Source of the DNA: Mauremys mutica
Lineage: Eukaryota > Chordata > Testudines > Geoemydidae
Direction of reading: 5' to 3'
DNA: 64,000 nucleotides
NCBI RefSeq assembly: GCF_020497125.1
Contig: NC_059080.1
Coordinates: 70,352,618-70,416,617, forward strand
Of the stretch, positions 1 through 11,739 are shown in pieces. How positions within the stretch are numbered: the stretch's first letter is position 1; every line of letters begins with the position of its first letter. Below the pieces are notes generated by a model, which searched no databases, had not been told where the DNA came from, and was given only the letters and a program-made list of their open reading frames with translations. Position numbers and translations under genes: made by a program.

Positions 1-1300
1 ACTGCCAGCTTGGAAGCAGAGCACTTTGGAAAAGGAAGTGACTAGGTGGTTCTTTCATCCCAATCCCATAGAATGACCGCTCTAGCTTCCTGCAATCATG
101 GTCATGGAGGAACCTCAACCTAGATCAGATCAACAGATACTACTTTGAGAGAACTGCAATATAACCTCTTAAAGTTATTTCTGACCTTGTGATTGGAAAC
201 AAAGGATATACTGTTTGTCTCTTAAAAGTAGCTAAAGATAACTTTTATTTCAAACAATTTAATGAAGTGCTACAATTCTTTCTGGAATTTTTTTTTCAAA
301 ATTACACACCCACACTTAACTACAACTTTAATACTTTTTCTAATAAAACAAGAAGGGGTTGTTTAATCATTTTAAACAAAATCTTTAACAATTAATTATG
401 TAAATGGTTGATCTGTCAGAAAAGCCATTTCCAAATGTTATTCCTTTCATCACAAGAATCATTTCCAGCCTTGTCAAATTCCAGATGTACTATCTACTTC
501 GATCACAGAAAACATAAGGCAACCTTAAAACTAACTTCATAAACATTTGAAGAAAACATTAAAATTCCACTACCTCCTCTATATGCTCTCAGCTTTGGTC
601 TTCGTCTTGTGGACACTGAAAGTCTTAAGTGACACTTCATTAGCTTTGAGACATTTTAGCATGTCTTGTTAATTTCAGCTCTTGGGAGACTTATATCCTT
701 ACACAGGTCTAGTGTTTTTAAAATAGATTCTGTCCACATTCCCCAATGCATACATACAAAGAAAACCTGCTAAATATAGTAAAAAAAAGTATACAGTTGT
801 GATATTTTATTAGATCTAAACCTGAACTACAAAAAATAAAATTTGATTATTAATATGTTTTACACCATAGGTTTGTTTTATCTAATATGGGAAGAGAAAA
901 AAAAGCAACGCCAATAAACAGGAGCAAGGCCTATCAAATTTATCATGGCCGCCATGCATACCAACTTATTTCCTATACTAAAAAGAAATCCATCCTGCCC
1001 AAAAATAAGTCCATAAATAACACCATCTTAAAATCTAATAATGACTGGCAATGACTGCGTGTCAAACATTATAGCTGAAATTTCCTCTATTTCTCTAATC
1101 CTTTCATTAGGTTTACACTTCTGAATGAACTTACCACAGGAAAAAAGACAAAAATGCCCTATTACTTGTGGGCAAACGTATGACAAAACAATCACTCCAT
1201 ACCTGACCTCTTAGTTCTTGTCCTCAAAGGAAACCTTCAGAACACCTTTATGAGCCTGGGAGCTTAAATTCCTAATTTTTTTAGACTTTATAAATTCATG
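1..1300. other. AT-rich unique sequence, nothing recognised
   Basis: Read on both strands: no long reading frame, terminal repeat or tandem array. Short A-runs and T-runs only. Confidence 0.5.
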
Positions 1301-1329
1301 GATTTCTTAAAGACACCAAATGTATGGCT

Positions 1330-1560
1330 CATTACAACAATCTATACTCAGTAGTACTGTAGAGGTGTTAACTGCCACTTCACCTTGAATCATCTCTCGC
1401 AACATATTAACTCCAGTTTATTCCACCTTGTATTTAGCAGTGAGTACCTTTCCCAGATCTGAAGAAGAGCTCTTTGTAAGATTAAAAGCTAGTCTCTTTC
1501 AACCTCAGAAGTTGGTCCAATAAAAGATATTTCCTCACCCACCTTTTCTCTCTGAATCAT
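1330..1560 (+). repeat. Dispersed repeat 'family A', copy 1
   Basis: The segment with GTACCTTTCCCAGA followed by AGAAGTTGGTCCAATAAAAG and a CTCACCCACCTT tail recurs almost unchanged at 16651-18490, where it is split by a hAT insertion, and its 3' end recurs in decayed form near 20750-20820. I recognise it as an abundant interspersed repeat of turtle-type genomes but cannot assign its class. Confidence 0.6.
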
Positions 1561-1569
1561 AAATGTATT

Positions 1570-4180
1570 TCAAAAAAATTAGTTTACAAGTCATAGTATT
1601 TCGCAGAAGAAAACTTGTAAGATTACAAGTGAAAACACTTTTAATAAAGTATCTTTCAACTGCACATATGATAATCTTGACACTTGCTTTATACCCCATT
1701 GCAAGAGTGGAGATTTGCTGGAGAATGAAAGGCATTCTTACTCTTACTTCTAGGGTATGAACTCTGATGCAAGTGGCAGGGACATGTCATTTGAAATTCC
1801 CTTCCTTTGATGGCCAGAGTGAGTCTGAGAGTGCAGCATAAAACAAAATGCCCCCATTTATTAACTGCAGTTGACTAGTTTTGTTTAGGCATATTTTGAT
1901 TCATGTTTATTCTATTGTGCTTGTTTTAATTATGAATATGAATTGTTTTTGACTAACGTTTGGTATATTAAGGTACAGTATTAAGTTATTAACACAGACA
2001 GTAATGATAGTGGCAGTTTAGCAAACAGAGGAGGATTTATCTAATATGTTTTTTAAATCTTTTCAAATTGATCTGCCATGTTGATCAGGGCTATATAGAT
2101 TGCTAAACGAGAGCACCCAACAATTGTCAGCAAGGTCAAAACATCTTGTTTGCTTAGCTGTAGTAATAACTGCTTACGATATAAATAGAGATGTTGCTTG
2201 TAACTGAAAAACATGTACATTCTGGTCATAAGACAAAAACAAATACCTAAAAAGTTATCTCAGGAAACCTGAAACAAAATTCTTATATTAAAATACTTGA
2301 ACAGTTGCAATATAAATACATAACAAGGATGTCTGGCAAACATGCTGAAAGGTGCTTCTGTACTGAAATAGTACCAAACCTTAGCATACAAGGATGAGTG
2401 GCATAACTAGGATTAAAAATTCAAGTGCACAGTGGCATAGATCCTGCAATGAGCTCTGAGTTTCTGCAGCTGCCCTGCCCTCTCTGACTCTGAACAACCT
2501 AATCGCTTGCTCTAGTAAAAATTGTCATTTGACTCATGCAGAAGGAACCTAACAAGAGTTGCTGGTCTAAGGAAAGTAGTATTGAGTAGCAAGACGCAGA
2601 TGGTGGAGAAAGTTTAATGGCAGCTAGAAAAGGTTGAGGAAAAAACAAGAAGATTAACTTATTTCAAATTGTAATTATTTTCATCTTACAGAAGAATGTT
2701 TGGCATATTTTGCAAAAGAATTACAAATTTTACATGATTACACACACTTTTTAAAGAAAAGTTTTTAAAGTGCTTTAAGCATTGGAAGTCCTTGTAAAAT
2801 GTTCTGTGTTTACTCTTTGGAGAATAAAACCTCTATTTATATGGAAATCAGGTTCTCAATGAACTGAAGTTGAGCAAGTTTCTCCATATTTGCCACAAGT
2901 TCTTTCTGGAGCCTTCTGAGCTCTCTGATAAGAATACCAAAGTTGCCAGGTGTAGTGCAGCTTGAAAAGTATGGATATGTCTCTCTTATGGAGAAATTCA
3001 AATGCTACCATCATGCACCTTAGTAATTAAGTAATAAAACATAGGGCTAGTTCTTGTGAGTAGGAAAAATAAGGACTCTAGGGAATCCAGGGGTTACATC
3101 TGGAACACTCCTCCACCTCGGATTCATGTAGGTGGGGAGTAAGCACAGCCATGGTTCCAAGGGTGCATGTGCCAGCCAGCTCAGGGGGGAGAGGGCATGC
3201 TGCACCTCATTTACTGAATTTACAGGTCATTTCCAGTCCCTAAATTAGTGGAATTTGAAAAAAAAAATTAAAAATAAAAAAAATTTAAAAAACCACCACG
3301 AATCCCAACATTTGCTGTTTTAGACTTTTCAAAGGTATCAGAGCTAAGCAACCAACTTGCAACAGTGCGCAGAGAGGATGAAATGAAGAGGAAAAAACTC
3401 TGTATTCCTTATGTCAAAAGGATAAAACAAAAAGGAACCAGGTGTGAGAGATTTCCTCTCTCTTTCCCCTTATTTCTTTTCTACCTTCTATGCAGATACT
3501 GGGCAAAAGGCTTTCCTTTTCAATGAAGGTGGTTTGGGCTTGCAAAGCCTATAATTACTCTCCTATCCACTCCTTACAGCCCTACACTCCTTCAATGCCC
3601 TCTTCCTTCCACCTAAACAGTGCATGAGGGAGAGCTCTTTAACCAGTTCCCAAATGAATATTACCCAGCCCCTTTTCTAATGCAGAAGCTGGGCTATGAA
3701 AAGAAAAGGTGTTTTCTCTTTGAAGTCTCATTTTTACCATTTCTACTGTTTGTTTTACATAGCTCTCCTTCATGCACTCCTGTAGAGAGCATGCTGTGCA
3801 TTTTCTGGCCTTTGGCTCTATAACGCATATTGCCTGGTGCTGCCTCTGAACGAAGAACCTCCCAATCTGTCTGGTTCATCATTTCTGGGATCATGACAGA
3901 TTAAAGTTTAGCGGAACTGAGAGTAAAATCAGTCAGATCACCTTTCTATGGCTCAGAAAAGAACACAAAAAGAGGTATAACAAGCTGGAGCTTCCTATGG
4001 AGGTTGGGGCTTACCCTTCAGTCCAAATTTGGTTCTGCCAGCTGCTTGCACTGAGAAGGCAGCACATTTGCATCAGACAAAATCACAAGAAAATATTTAT
4101 TTAATACATTAAACAATCTGACTCTAAGATGCTGACAACTTGGGGTGTGTCTTGACAATGTCCAGCATGCTGCAGACACT
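1570..4180. other. Unique-looking AT-rich sequence
   Basis: No gene or recognisable transposon seen. A-rich low-complexity stretch at about 3257-3292. Reading frames are short and lack domain signatures. Confidence 0.4.
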
Positions 4181-4194
4181 ACTGTGATAAGTAA

Positions 4195-4390
4195 CAGGTA
4201 ATAATCACCATTATTTGTATTGCGGTATCCCAGTCACCAACCTCACAGTGGTAGGCCCTGTACAAACACAGAACCAAAAAAAAGCTTACATGTTAAGTAC
4301 AAGACAAGACAAGTGGTTACAGACAGGCAGACGGGGGAGCATAAGGAAGCAATGCGACAGTATGTAGTGCTCATCATCATCTCCTATGAG
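4195..4390 (+). repeat. Old interspersed repeat (ATTTGTATTGCGGTA family)
   Basis: Begins with TTATTTGTATTGCGGTA, continues through CCCTGTACAAACACAGAAC and AGTACAAGACAAGACAAG, and ends in ACAGACAGGCAGACGGGGG. This order matches a widespread old amniote repeat that I know but cannot name with certainty. Shorter pieces resembling it lie near 33750-33795, 46995-47085 and 55485-55520. The 63610-64000 segment looks like its downstream part. Confidence 0.55.
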
Positions 4391-4839
4391 TCTCTGCATG
4401 GGCGGCTGGGGAGGAAGAGCTATTCATCTCTATTTGGTGAATGTACAGCCATGTCCACATAATTATTCAAAACCATTTTACAACAATATTAGAGAATGTA
4501 TATGTTCCAAAACAATGAACTTTCTTGTTCTTAAGGCTGCTAATTATAATTCAAGAGAACACATACCATTACAATACAGAGACTGAAGAAATCACTCACC
4601 CACTTTCCCAGGTAAGTGCCATCAGCCTCTGCAGAAAAACTTTCCTTTCAAAATATTAAATTTTGAACCTTCATGATTATGAATATAACCTTCCAAACAG
4701 GAACCCAGTGTAAACAATGCAACTATTGGCTGCAGAGACACAGCCACCTCTGTTCTGCCAAGATTGTGGCCACAAGACACACTCCCCTCCCCAAAGAGCC
4801 CTCCACTAGGGTGGTAGGAGTGTCCCTACTCCCTACCCA

Positions 4840-5170
4840 GAGAACCAACTGCTGAGATGGCAGTAGAACTGTTTGGAAGATACAAATTTTTCTTGCAGAG
4901 AATTTTGTGGGGAAAAACCCCTTTTGAAAATTTTCAACCAAAAACGTTTTCAAGAATTTTTGCTTCACATAAAAATGATAAAATTCAAACAAAATGAAAA
5001 ATAAATGACATTTTGAAATAAAACGGTCTCATTTCAAAATGATAAAAAATTGGTCTTATTTAGACTTTAAAATGTTTCATTCTGTTTTTTAGAAGCCAAA
5101 AAGTTCCTGTCTTCTGATTTTTGTGGTTTTTCCTCTTCCATCTTTAAAAAAAAAATGAAAAAAGGGAAAA
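4840..5170. repeat. AT-rich repeat with TTTCAAAAT/ATTTTGAAA inverted motifs
   Basis: Many short inverted words built on TTTGAAA and AAAATG (for example ACATTTTGAAATAAAACG and CTCATTTCAAAATGATAAA). This type of degenerate, self-complementary AT-rich repeat is common in sauropsid genomes. Boundaries are uncertain. Confidence 0.35.
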
Positions 5171-6515
5171 AAAGGTTATAGTGTGTGAAAAACAGCTGGG
5201 GGGAGGAGGGGAGGCTAACTTCTTTATGGTGAGATATTTATTTCCAAAATCCCAAGTGAAATTTAAAAATAAACTAAACATAATACATTTTTGTTCACTT
5301 CCTCCAAGCTAAAGGCCCAAACCAAAATATTTATTTACAGTTCCCATTATGAATAAAAAATAAAAGGCTAAACATTCAATTTTGGCTTAACAGGAAAAGG
5401 AGGTCTTCTTGCTAAATTACTAATCTACACTTCTACGCTATAGTTCTATACAATGGATCAACCTAAACCTCCCTCATCTCCATCAAGATTATATTTATGG
5501 TAGCCATTGAGGCATTCAAACTTTGAATTTTGCATTAGGTGTTTTCCATATACTGTAGGCCTGTCAGTAACGCACCAATAATAGAGGAGAACTGTTCATC
5601 CAAGCTCCTCAAACATGAAATCTGATTCACCAGCTACTTGCTGAAGCAAATTTTGTATCTGAAGATTTTTCAGATTAAGAGGTCTTCCAGCCTAAGATTT
5701 TCCAGTCCCTTTACAGTCAAGAAAGCCAACCAACCTCCTTTAAAAATAGACACACAAGATAAAATTTAGCTCAGTGGAGTTGCACCAACTTACTTTAAAT
5801 AGGTTTAAGTTTGTCATAATATTTCCACATTGAGCTGGAGATGTGAAAAACATGCCTTGGTTAATGCTCTTTACATCAGTTGGGTGTCGCATGACTTCTT
5901 CATGGGATTCATTTCTCGACCAAAACAGTGACGGATAATGGCTAAACATTCTGTGAACCAGAAGCCTAATTCTGCACTGCCTCACACCTTGTGCAGTCAT
6001 TTACACCTGAAACCTATACTAAGCAAACAACAACAAAGTAAATTAACCAACTCCAATTGAACTGTTTACAATTGGTGTAATCTCAGGGAATGTTTGTGTG
6101 TCCCTTCAAAGATTTAGTTTCATAAAATTTGTTTAATCCTGTGGTCTGTCAAATGTAACCCTCAGTTTGATGCCTGGTTTACACACAAACTTGTACTAAA
6201 ATAACTAAACTAGTTTTAATTCACATCTTTTATTATTGTGGTACGAGTTTGTACATAGATTAGTCCTTAGTTTCATTACAAAACTTCCCCCATACTTAAT
6301 CAAAGCCTCGTGTTTGAAAACACTGACACATGACCAGGTTACTTTCCAGCCAAATTAGATTTAGGGTTAAGATAAAATTAGGATACCATATATTCACCAA
6401 ACAAAAAACTAGCAGAATCTGGGAATTCATGATTGGTATGTTTCAAAGAGATTTCTGAATATAGAACAATAGTTTGCTATTTCAAATGAGTGATTCCCCC
6501 TTCTCCAGAAAATAT

Positions 6516-7716
6516 AATCATAGAAATGTAGGGCTGGAAGGAACCTCGAGAGGTTATCTAGTCCAGCCCTCTGTGAAGAGGCAGGGCCAAGTAAACCCCT
6601 AGACCATCAGTGACAGGTGTCTAAGCTGTTCTTAAAAACCTTCAACAAGAGGAATTTCATAACCTCCCTTGGTAAATTAGAGTCCTTAACTGTGCCTAGT
6701 GTTAGAAAATCTCTCATAATATTTAACTTAAAATCTCTTTACCTTCAGTGGATATGGAGAAGAATTGATCACAATCTTATTTACAACATCCCGTAACATA
6801 TTTGAGGACTATTATCTGATCAACCCGCAGTCTTCTTTTCTCAAGACTAAACACACACAATTCTTTTAATCTTTCCTCTCAGCTCAGGTTCTCTTATCAT
6901 TTTGGGTGCTCTCCTTTGGACTCTCTCAAATTTGTTCACCTTTTTCCTAAAGTGGAGTGCCTGGAACTGGACACAGTACTCCAGCCTTTTTTGCAATTGC
7001 AGCACGTTGTTGACTCATATTCAATTCACCATTTACTATAGCTCCCAGATCCTTTTCAGCAGTACTACCACCTAGCCAGTTATTCCCCAGTTTGTAGTTT
7101 TGCATTCAATTTTTCATTCCTAAGTGAAGTATTTTGCACATACCTTTACTGAATTTCATCTTGTTGGTTTCAGACCAATTCTTCCAATTTGTCAAGGTCA
7201 TTTGAATTCTATTCCTGTCCTTCTAAATACAAGCAACCCCACCCAATTACCCTTATCTGCACATTTTATAAGCACACTCTCCTCTCCATCATCCAAGTAA
7301 CTAATGAAAATGTTGAACAGTACCAGACCCAAGACAGACCACTGACGGATCCCACTAGATACATTCTCCCAGCCTGACAGAAAGTCGTTTCAACTAGTTT
7401 TGCGCCCACTTTATAGTAATTTCATCCAAACTAGATTTTCCTACTTTGCTTATGAGAATGTCACATGGAACTGTGTCAAAAAACTTAAAGAAAAACAAAA
7501 ATCACATCTACAGCTTCCCCCTATCCACTAGGCCAGTAACCCTATCAAAGAAGGAAATTAAGTTGGTTTAGCAGGATTTGTTCTCGACTAACCTATGCCA
7601 GCTATTATTTATAACTTTATTATCCTCTGGGTGCTTAATAATTGGCACAAATTATCATTCCAGCTACTGAAGTTTGGCTGACTGGTCTATAATTCCCTGA
7701 GTCTTCTATACGGGAT
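6516..7716 (-). mobile_element. CR1 LINE, 5'-truncated 3' part
   Basis: The plus strand shows the reverse complement of a CR1 tail: AATCATAGAAATGTAGGGC, GGAAGGAACCTCGAGAGG and TCTAGTCCAGCCCTCTG, then GAACTGGACACAGTACTCCA and the long non-coding-looking antisense of the reverse-transcriptase region. CR1 copies end in short ATTCTATG-type tails and are usually 5'-truncated, which fits. Small internal deletions are seen against the usual consensus. Orientation is minus. Confidence 0.9.
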
Positions 7717-8089
7717 TTTTACTTTACGTGCTGACAGCGGAACGTAACTCCAGCGTAAGATGAGACTCGCCTGTACTCTCACTCCCTCCTTTCTGTAGGA
7801 TCATGAAATCAAACATTTTGTGATCATTCTTAATTAAAAACAGCACAATGCTTGCAATTCCTGCTGTACTGACATGTATACCACTTCAGGAGAATATAAG
7901 TAAGTTATGAAAAGGAAGTCAATAAGGATTGCCAATGATTTTCATATATGGACTAGAATTATATATAAAAAAAGATAATTCTGAGAATTTAGTCAGTCAC
8001 TCTCCAGCAGTTCTGAAAAGAGCAGTAAGTAGGGTGACACAAACCTCAATTATTGTCATCTGTTCCTGCCTGTTTTGCTAAGGACACAT

Positions 8090-8170
8090 TGAGTGCAATC
8101 CTACCCCACTGAAGTTAATGGGAGTCTTGTCACTGACTTCAATGGGGACAGAATTTCACCCACAATGTGC
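8090..8170. repeat. Short palindromic repeat, 'GACTTCAATGGG' family
   Basis: Contains CACTGAAGTTAATGGGAGTC followed by CACTGACTTCAATGGGGAC. The same words recur near 11360, 19220 and 57580, in each case near a GGGCC(A/T)/GGCCC-type end. Confidence 0.5.
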
Positions 8171-8628
8171 AGGTCTATAAGTAATGTCATCTCCTCATGC
8201 AACAGAAGGCATGGAGGGGTGCAAGTAGCAAGCTGGCTTAGAAGTATGCTGGTAGCAGCACAGAACTCAAAACTGAGCTTAGTTCCCTGAGCTGGGGAGG
8301 CTCCAGCAGCATTCTGAGCTCCAGAAAAAAATAAGGGGAGGAAGGAGCACACTGAAAAGTCCAACTTTTCTTGTGGTATTGTAAGTTTCTTCTAGTTCTA
8401 AAGGACTTTGAATTGGACACCAACGAAAGGAGATTCCACCAAGCAGTACAAATGGGCTAAGCTTGTAGTGGCTGGCTGAAGCAGTATGTGGAGCATTTTG
8501 GTCCTGCTTTTCTTATTTCTGATTTCCATACCATCACTAATAATAAACTGCCAGATGGCAAATGAAAGGAAGTGTGTGCTGCGTGACCTTCACTTGCTGA
8601 GGCAGAATGAACTTGGAGGAATCCTGCC

Positions 8629-8649
8629 AGAGAGAGAGAGAGAGAGAGA
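8629..8649. repeat. (AG)n microsatellite
   Basis: About ten AG dinucleotides in a row, about 100 bp left of the GC-rich minisatellite. Confidence 0.9.
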
Positions 8650-8754
8650 CAGACTGACAGACACCTCCCCCACATTGACTAGAAGGTGCCAAAATATCTG
8701 ACACTGCCAGAGTCACTTAAGGTAGAAGAAAACTATCCCACAGAAAACTATCCC

Positions 8755-9383
8755 GGCTCGGGCTCGGGCTCGGGCTCCCGCCGCCGCGGCGCCCTGCCCG
8801 GCCGCCCGGCTCGGGCTCGGGCTCGGGCTCCCGCCGCCGCGGCGCCCTGCCCGGCCGCCCGGCTCGGGCTCGGGCTCGGGCTCCCGCCGCCGCGGCGCCC
8901 TGCCCGGCCGCCCGGCTCGGGCTCGGGCTCGGGCTCCCGCCGCCGCGGCGCCCTGCCCGGCCGCCCGGCTCGGGCTCGGGCTCGGGCTCCCGCCGCCGCG
9001 GCGCCCTGCCCGGCCGCCCGGCTCGGGCTCGGGCTCCCGCCGCCGCGGCGCCCTGCCCGGCCGCCCGGCTCGGGCTCGGGCTCGGGCTCCCGCCGCCGCG
9101 GCGCCCTGCCCGGCCGCCCGGCTCGGGCTCGGGCTCCCGCCGCCGCGGCGCCCTGCCCGGCCGCCCGGCTCGGGCTCGGGCTCCCGCCGCCGCGGCGCCC
9201 TGCCCGGCCGCCCGGCTCGGGCTCGGGCTCCCGCCGCCGCGGCGCCCTGCCCGGCCGCCCGGCTCGGGCTCGGGCTCCCGCCGCCGCGGCGCCCTGCCCG
9301 GCCGCCCGGCTCGGGCTCCCGCCGCCGCGGCGCCCTGCCCGGCCGCCCGGCTCGGGCTCCCGCCGCCGCGGCGCCCTGCCCGG
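8755..9383. repeat. GC-rich nested minisatellite (53/47/41-bp units)
   Basis: Twelve full units and one partial. Each unit is n copies of GGCTCG, one GGCTCC, then a 29-bp core starting CGCCGCCGCGGCGCCCTGCC. Unit starts are 8755, 8808, 8861, 8914, 8967, 9020, 9067, 9120, 9167, 9214, 9261, 9308 and 9349. The hexamer count per unit is 3,3,3,3,3,2,3,2,2,2,2,1,1. The core is identical in all twelve full units; the last unit stops matching at 9383. Unit lengths (53, 47, 41) are all 2 mod 3, and the unit contains no stop codon, so long open frames on both strands are a by-product. Each unit holds SacII-type CCGCGG and GGCGCC palindromes. Confidence 0.97.
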
Positions 9384-9665
9384 ACCCGCGTCCCTCCCCA
9401 GCCGCCCGGACCCGCCGCAACCCGGCTCCGGGCACGGCGGCAGGAATCGCGACCGACACCACTTACCCAGATGCTGGGGTCCGGGCGAGGCAGCAGCCCC
9501 GGCTGCCCGGCTCCAGCTGCGGCTCCGGCTCTGGCCGGCCAGCCGCGTGGCTCCAGCTGCCCAGCTCCCGCCATATCCTCGGGCTCCGGCCGCGCGATTC
9601 CTGCCCCGGCCCCGCATCCCCGGGCTCCCGGCTCCAGCAGCAGCCGGACTGTAGCACCGCCAGCT
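9384..9665. repeat. Diverged GC-rich right flank of the minisatellite
   Basis: CpG-rich sequence with scattered GGCTCC, GGCTCG and CCAGCTGC words (for example GGCTCCAGCTGCCCAGCTCC and CCCCGGGCTCCCGGCTCC), consistent with an older, mutated array or with the parent sequence from which the regular units arose. Together with the array it makes a CpG island of about 0.9 kb far from the IRS1 promoter. Confidence 0.6.
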
Positions 9666-9689
9666 ACGTCCAGGCAGCGCAGTAGGGGT

Positions 9690-9950
9690 GCAGGGAGGAG
9701 GTGTTGGAGAGAGGGCAGGGGAGTTCGGGGGTGGGGGGAGTGGATAGGGGTTGGGGGGTTCAGAGGGCAGGGAACAGGGGGATTGAATAGGGGCAAGGGT
9801 CCTGGTGGGGCAGTCAGAAAGGATCAGGGGTTGGACGGGGGCGGTGGGAGGCAGTCAGGGGCAAGGGTTCCAGGGGCTGTCAGGGTACAGGGAACGGGGG
9901 TGGACGGGGCAGGGGTCCCTGGGTGGGGGGGTATGATTCCTCCTGAGGTG
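9690..9950 (+). repeat. G-rich degenerate minisatellite
   Basis: Irregular repeats of words such as GGGCAGGGAACAGGGGG, GGCAGTCAGGGGCAAGGG, GGGGTTGGACGGGGG and GGGGTCC. Many G-runs of three or more on the plus strand, with strong strand asymmetry. This kind of G-rich tandem sequence is familiar from turtle genomes. Confidence 0.7.
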
Positions 9951-10069
9951 AGGAGGGAACCGGTTGTTATCATTTTGGCAGCTCATCACTGGGTATAAGC
10001 ATTTTGTACCAATATAACTGTGCTCTCACTTGGGGGGCAGGGGAAGAGGAAGAGGAGGAGAGACAGCTG

Positions 10070-10140
10070 GCAGGTTGCTGCTTTAACACCACTAGTATAG
10101 TTAAAGTGGCAAAGTTTCCTAGTGTACACAAGCCCATAGT
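10070..10140. repeat. Fragment of 'GTGTAGACAAGCCC'-ended MITE-like repeat
   Basis: Reads TTTAACACCACTAGTATAG, AAGTGGCAAAG, then CTAGTGTACACAAGCCC. Similar ends occur near 12330-12400, 14010-14110 and 47330-47430. Confidence 0.35.
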
Positions 10141-11329
10141 AAAGCAAGGAGTTAAGAACTACTGGTGGGAGAGCATAAGGGAATTCAGCTCTTCAGAGGT
10201 ACTTCCAGACTGAGGAAACACAGTCCAGATTGAGTTGTGGCCCTAACGATCTGTCTACAAGTGAGACAAGGTTACCTCTAGCAAAAGGTAAACTCTCCTG
10301 GAAACGGAACAGTCAGCTTGATGAAGGGGTGTATCTGGCATTGGCAAGAAGAGGCACCCAGATCAGAAGAAGAAAGTAATAGTAAGTGGTAGAAAATGTT
10401 CCACCTGATCTCAAAGAAGGTATGGTGCAAGACGTTACTTCTTTTAAAAAGTAGTACTTAAATGTTCAGTAAGATACTGACTCAGGAAAACAAACCCATT
10501 CAGGACAGCACATAAATATGTGCTTAAATGTAGGAATTACTCAGTGAAGTTCTACAGCCTATGTTATGCAGAAAATCATAATCCCTTCTGGCCTTAAAAT
10601 CTATGACATACCATCCTGAAATGAGAACTATGCTTAAAATATTTTCCTGAACCAGGATCAGAGACAGCAGTCAGTCACACAAAATTAAGCTAAATGATAA
10701 AAGTTTCTACCATCCATAGATTTAAAACAAGATATCTATAGACCTGGAAATAGACTCCAGAGCATGAACTCCACTACTAATGAGCTTGTAAAGGCTTTTT
10801 TGGGGGGGAAAAGTCAATGAATCACCAAAAAGAAAAATCTCTGATTGAAAAGCTATTCAAAGCAAAATTATGAGTTCAACACAAAAGCTATTATTTAATT
10901 AGTGTTGTAACAGTTACTGCTAAACAATAAGTGTACAGCAATACTACTAATAATCATGTTTTGCTCTTGATTTTTTAAACCTAAATGTAAATGCTAGGAT
11001 ATGACCTGAATCAGTAAAAGGCAATTAGCATCACAAGATCTATCTGCTAGTACTAGAGAATAAAAACCTGATATGTTACTGTAGCAAGCACAGAAGTAAA
11101 CAAACTTGCATCAAAACAAAGCAATCTTGTCAATCTTCAAGAGAACAGTTTTCTGAAAATATAAAATACCCATGGCTATGAGATAAATTTAACACTGAAT
11201 CAGATCATTTTGTAACATTAATGATATAGTTGCAATTAAATTCAACTGGGACTTAATATTAATTCAAACAGAATGCTTTAGTAATGGCTTACTGAAAGCA
11301 AAAGATGGAAAACTGTAAGTTTAAAGGGC

Positions 11330-11420
11330 CAGATCCTGGGTGGTGAAAGTTGTCCTAGCTCCACTGACTTCAATTGGGCTATGATGAGTCACACAAGTTC
11401 AACATCTGGCCCAAGATGAG
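11330..11420. repeat. Short palindromic repeat, 'GACTTCAATGGG' family
   Basis: Starts AAAGGGCCAGATCCTGGGTG, contains CCACTGACTTCAATTGGGC, and ends with TCTGGCCCA, the inverted partner of its start. Confidence 0.55.
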
Positions 11421-11739
11421 CAATTTTTTTTAATAGCACTAAGTGGCCTATACAGAGCGGAAACTGTTTATGGCTCTCTCCAAAGAAATATTTTCTCAGA
11501 AAGGGTAAGATTTAAGGACCACCAGTATTTCTGATTGCGTAACTGCAGTACAGTTTTCTTCTTTAACTATTCTTTACACATTAATTCCTTTCACTATTCT
11601 ATTTCCTAAAATAGCTCCATGTACTCCATTTATTTCTACTTTTAATGTAGAATGTAATGTTATGTTTAAATCTAAACCATTAATACCATTTGCATCCAGT
11701 GAAAATAGAAGCTCTTAGGCCCAAAATTCCTCTGCTAAC

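Noticed and set aside
8686..9796. Open frames of 250-360 codons on both strands over the GC-rich array
   Set aside because: Several overlapping frames on both strands are open because the unit lacks stop codons and its length is 2 mod 3. No domain, splice context or codon bias; treated as a repeat by-product.
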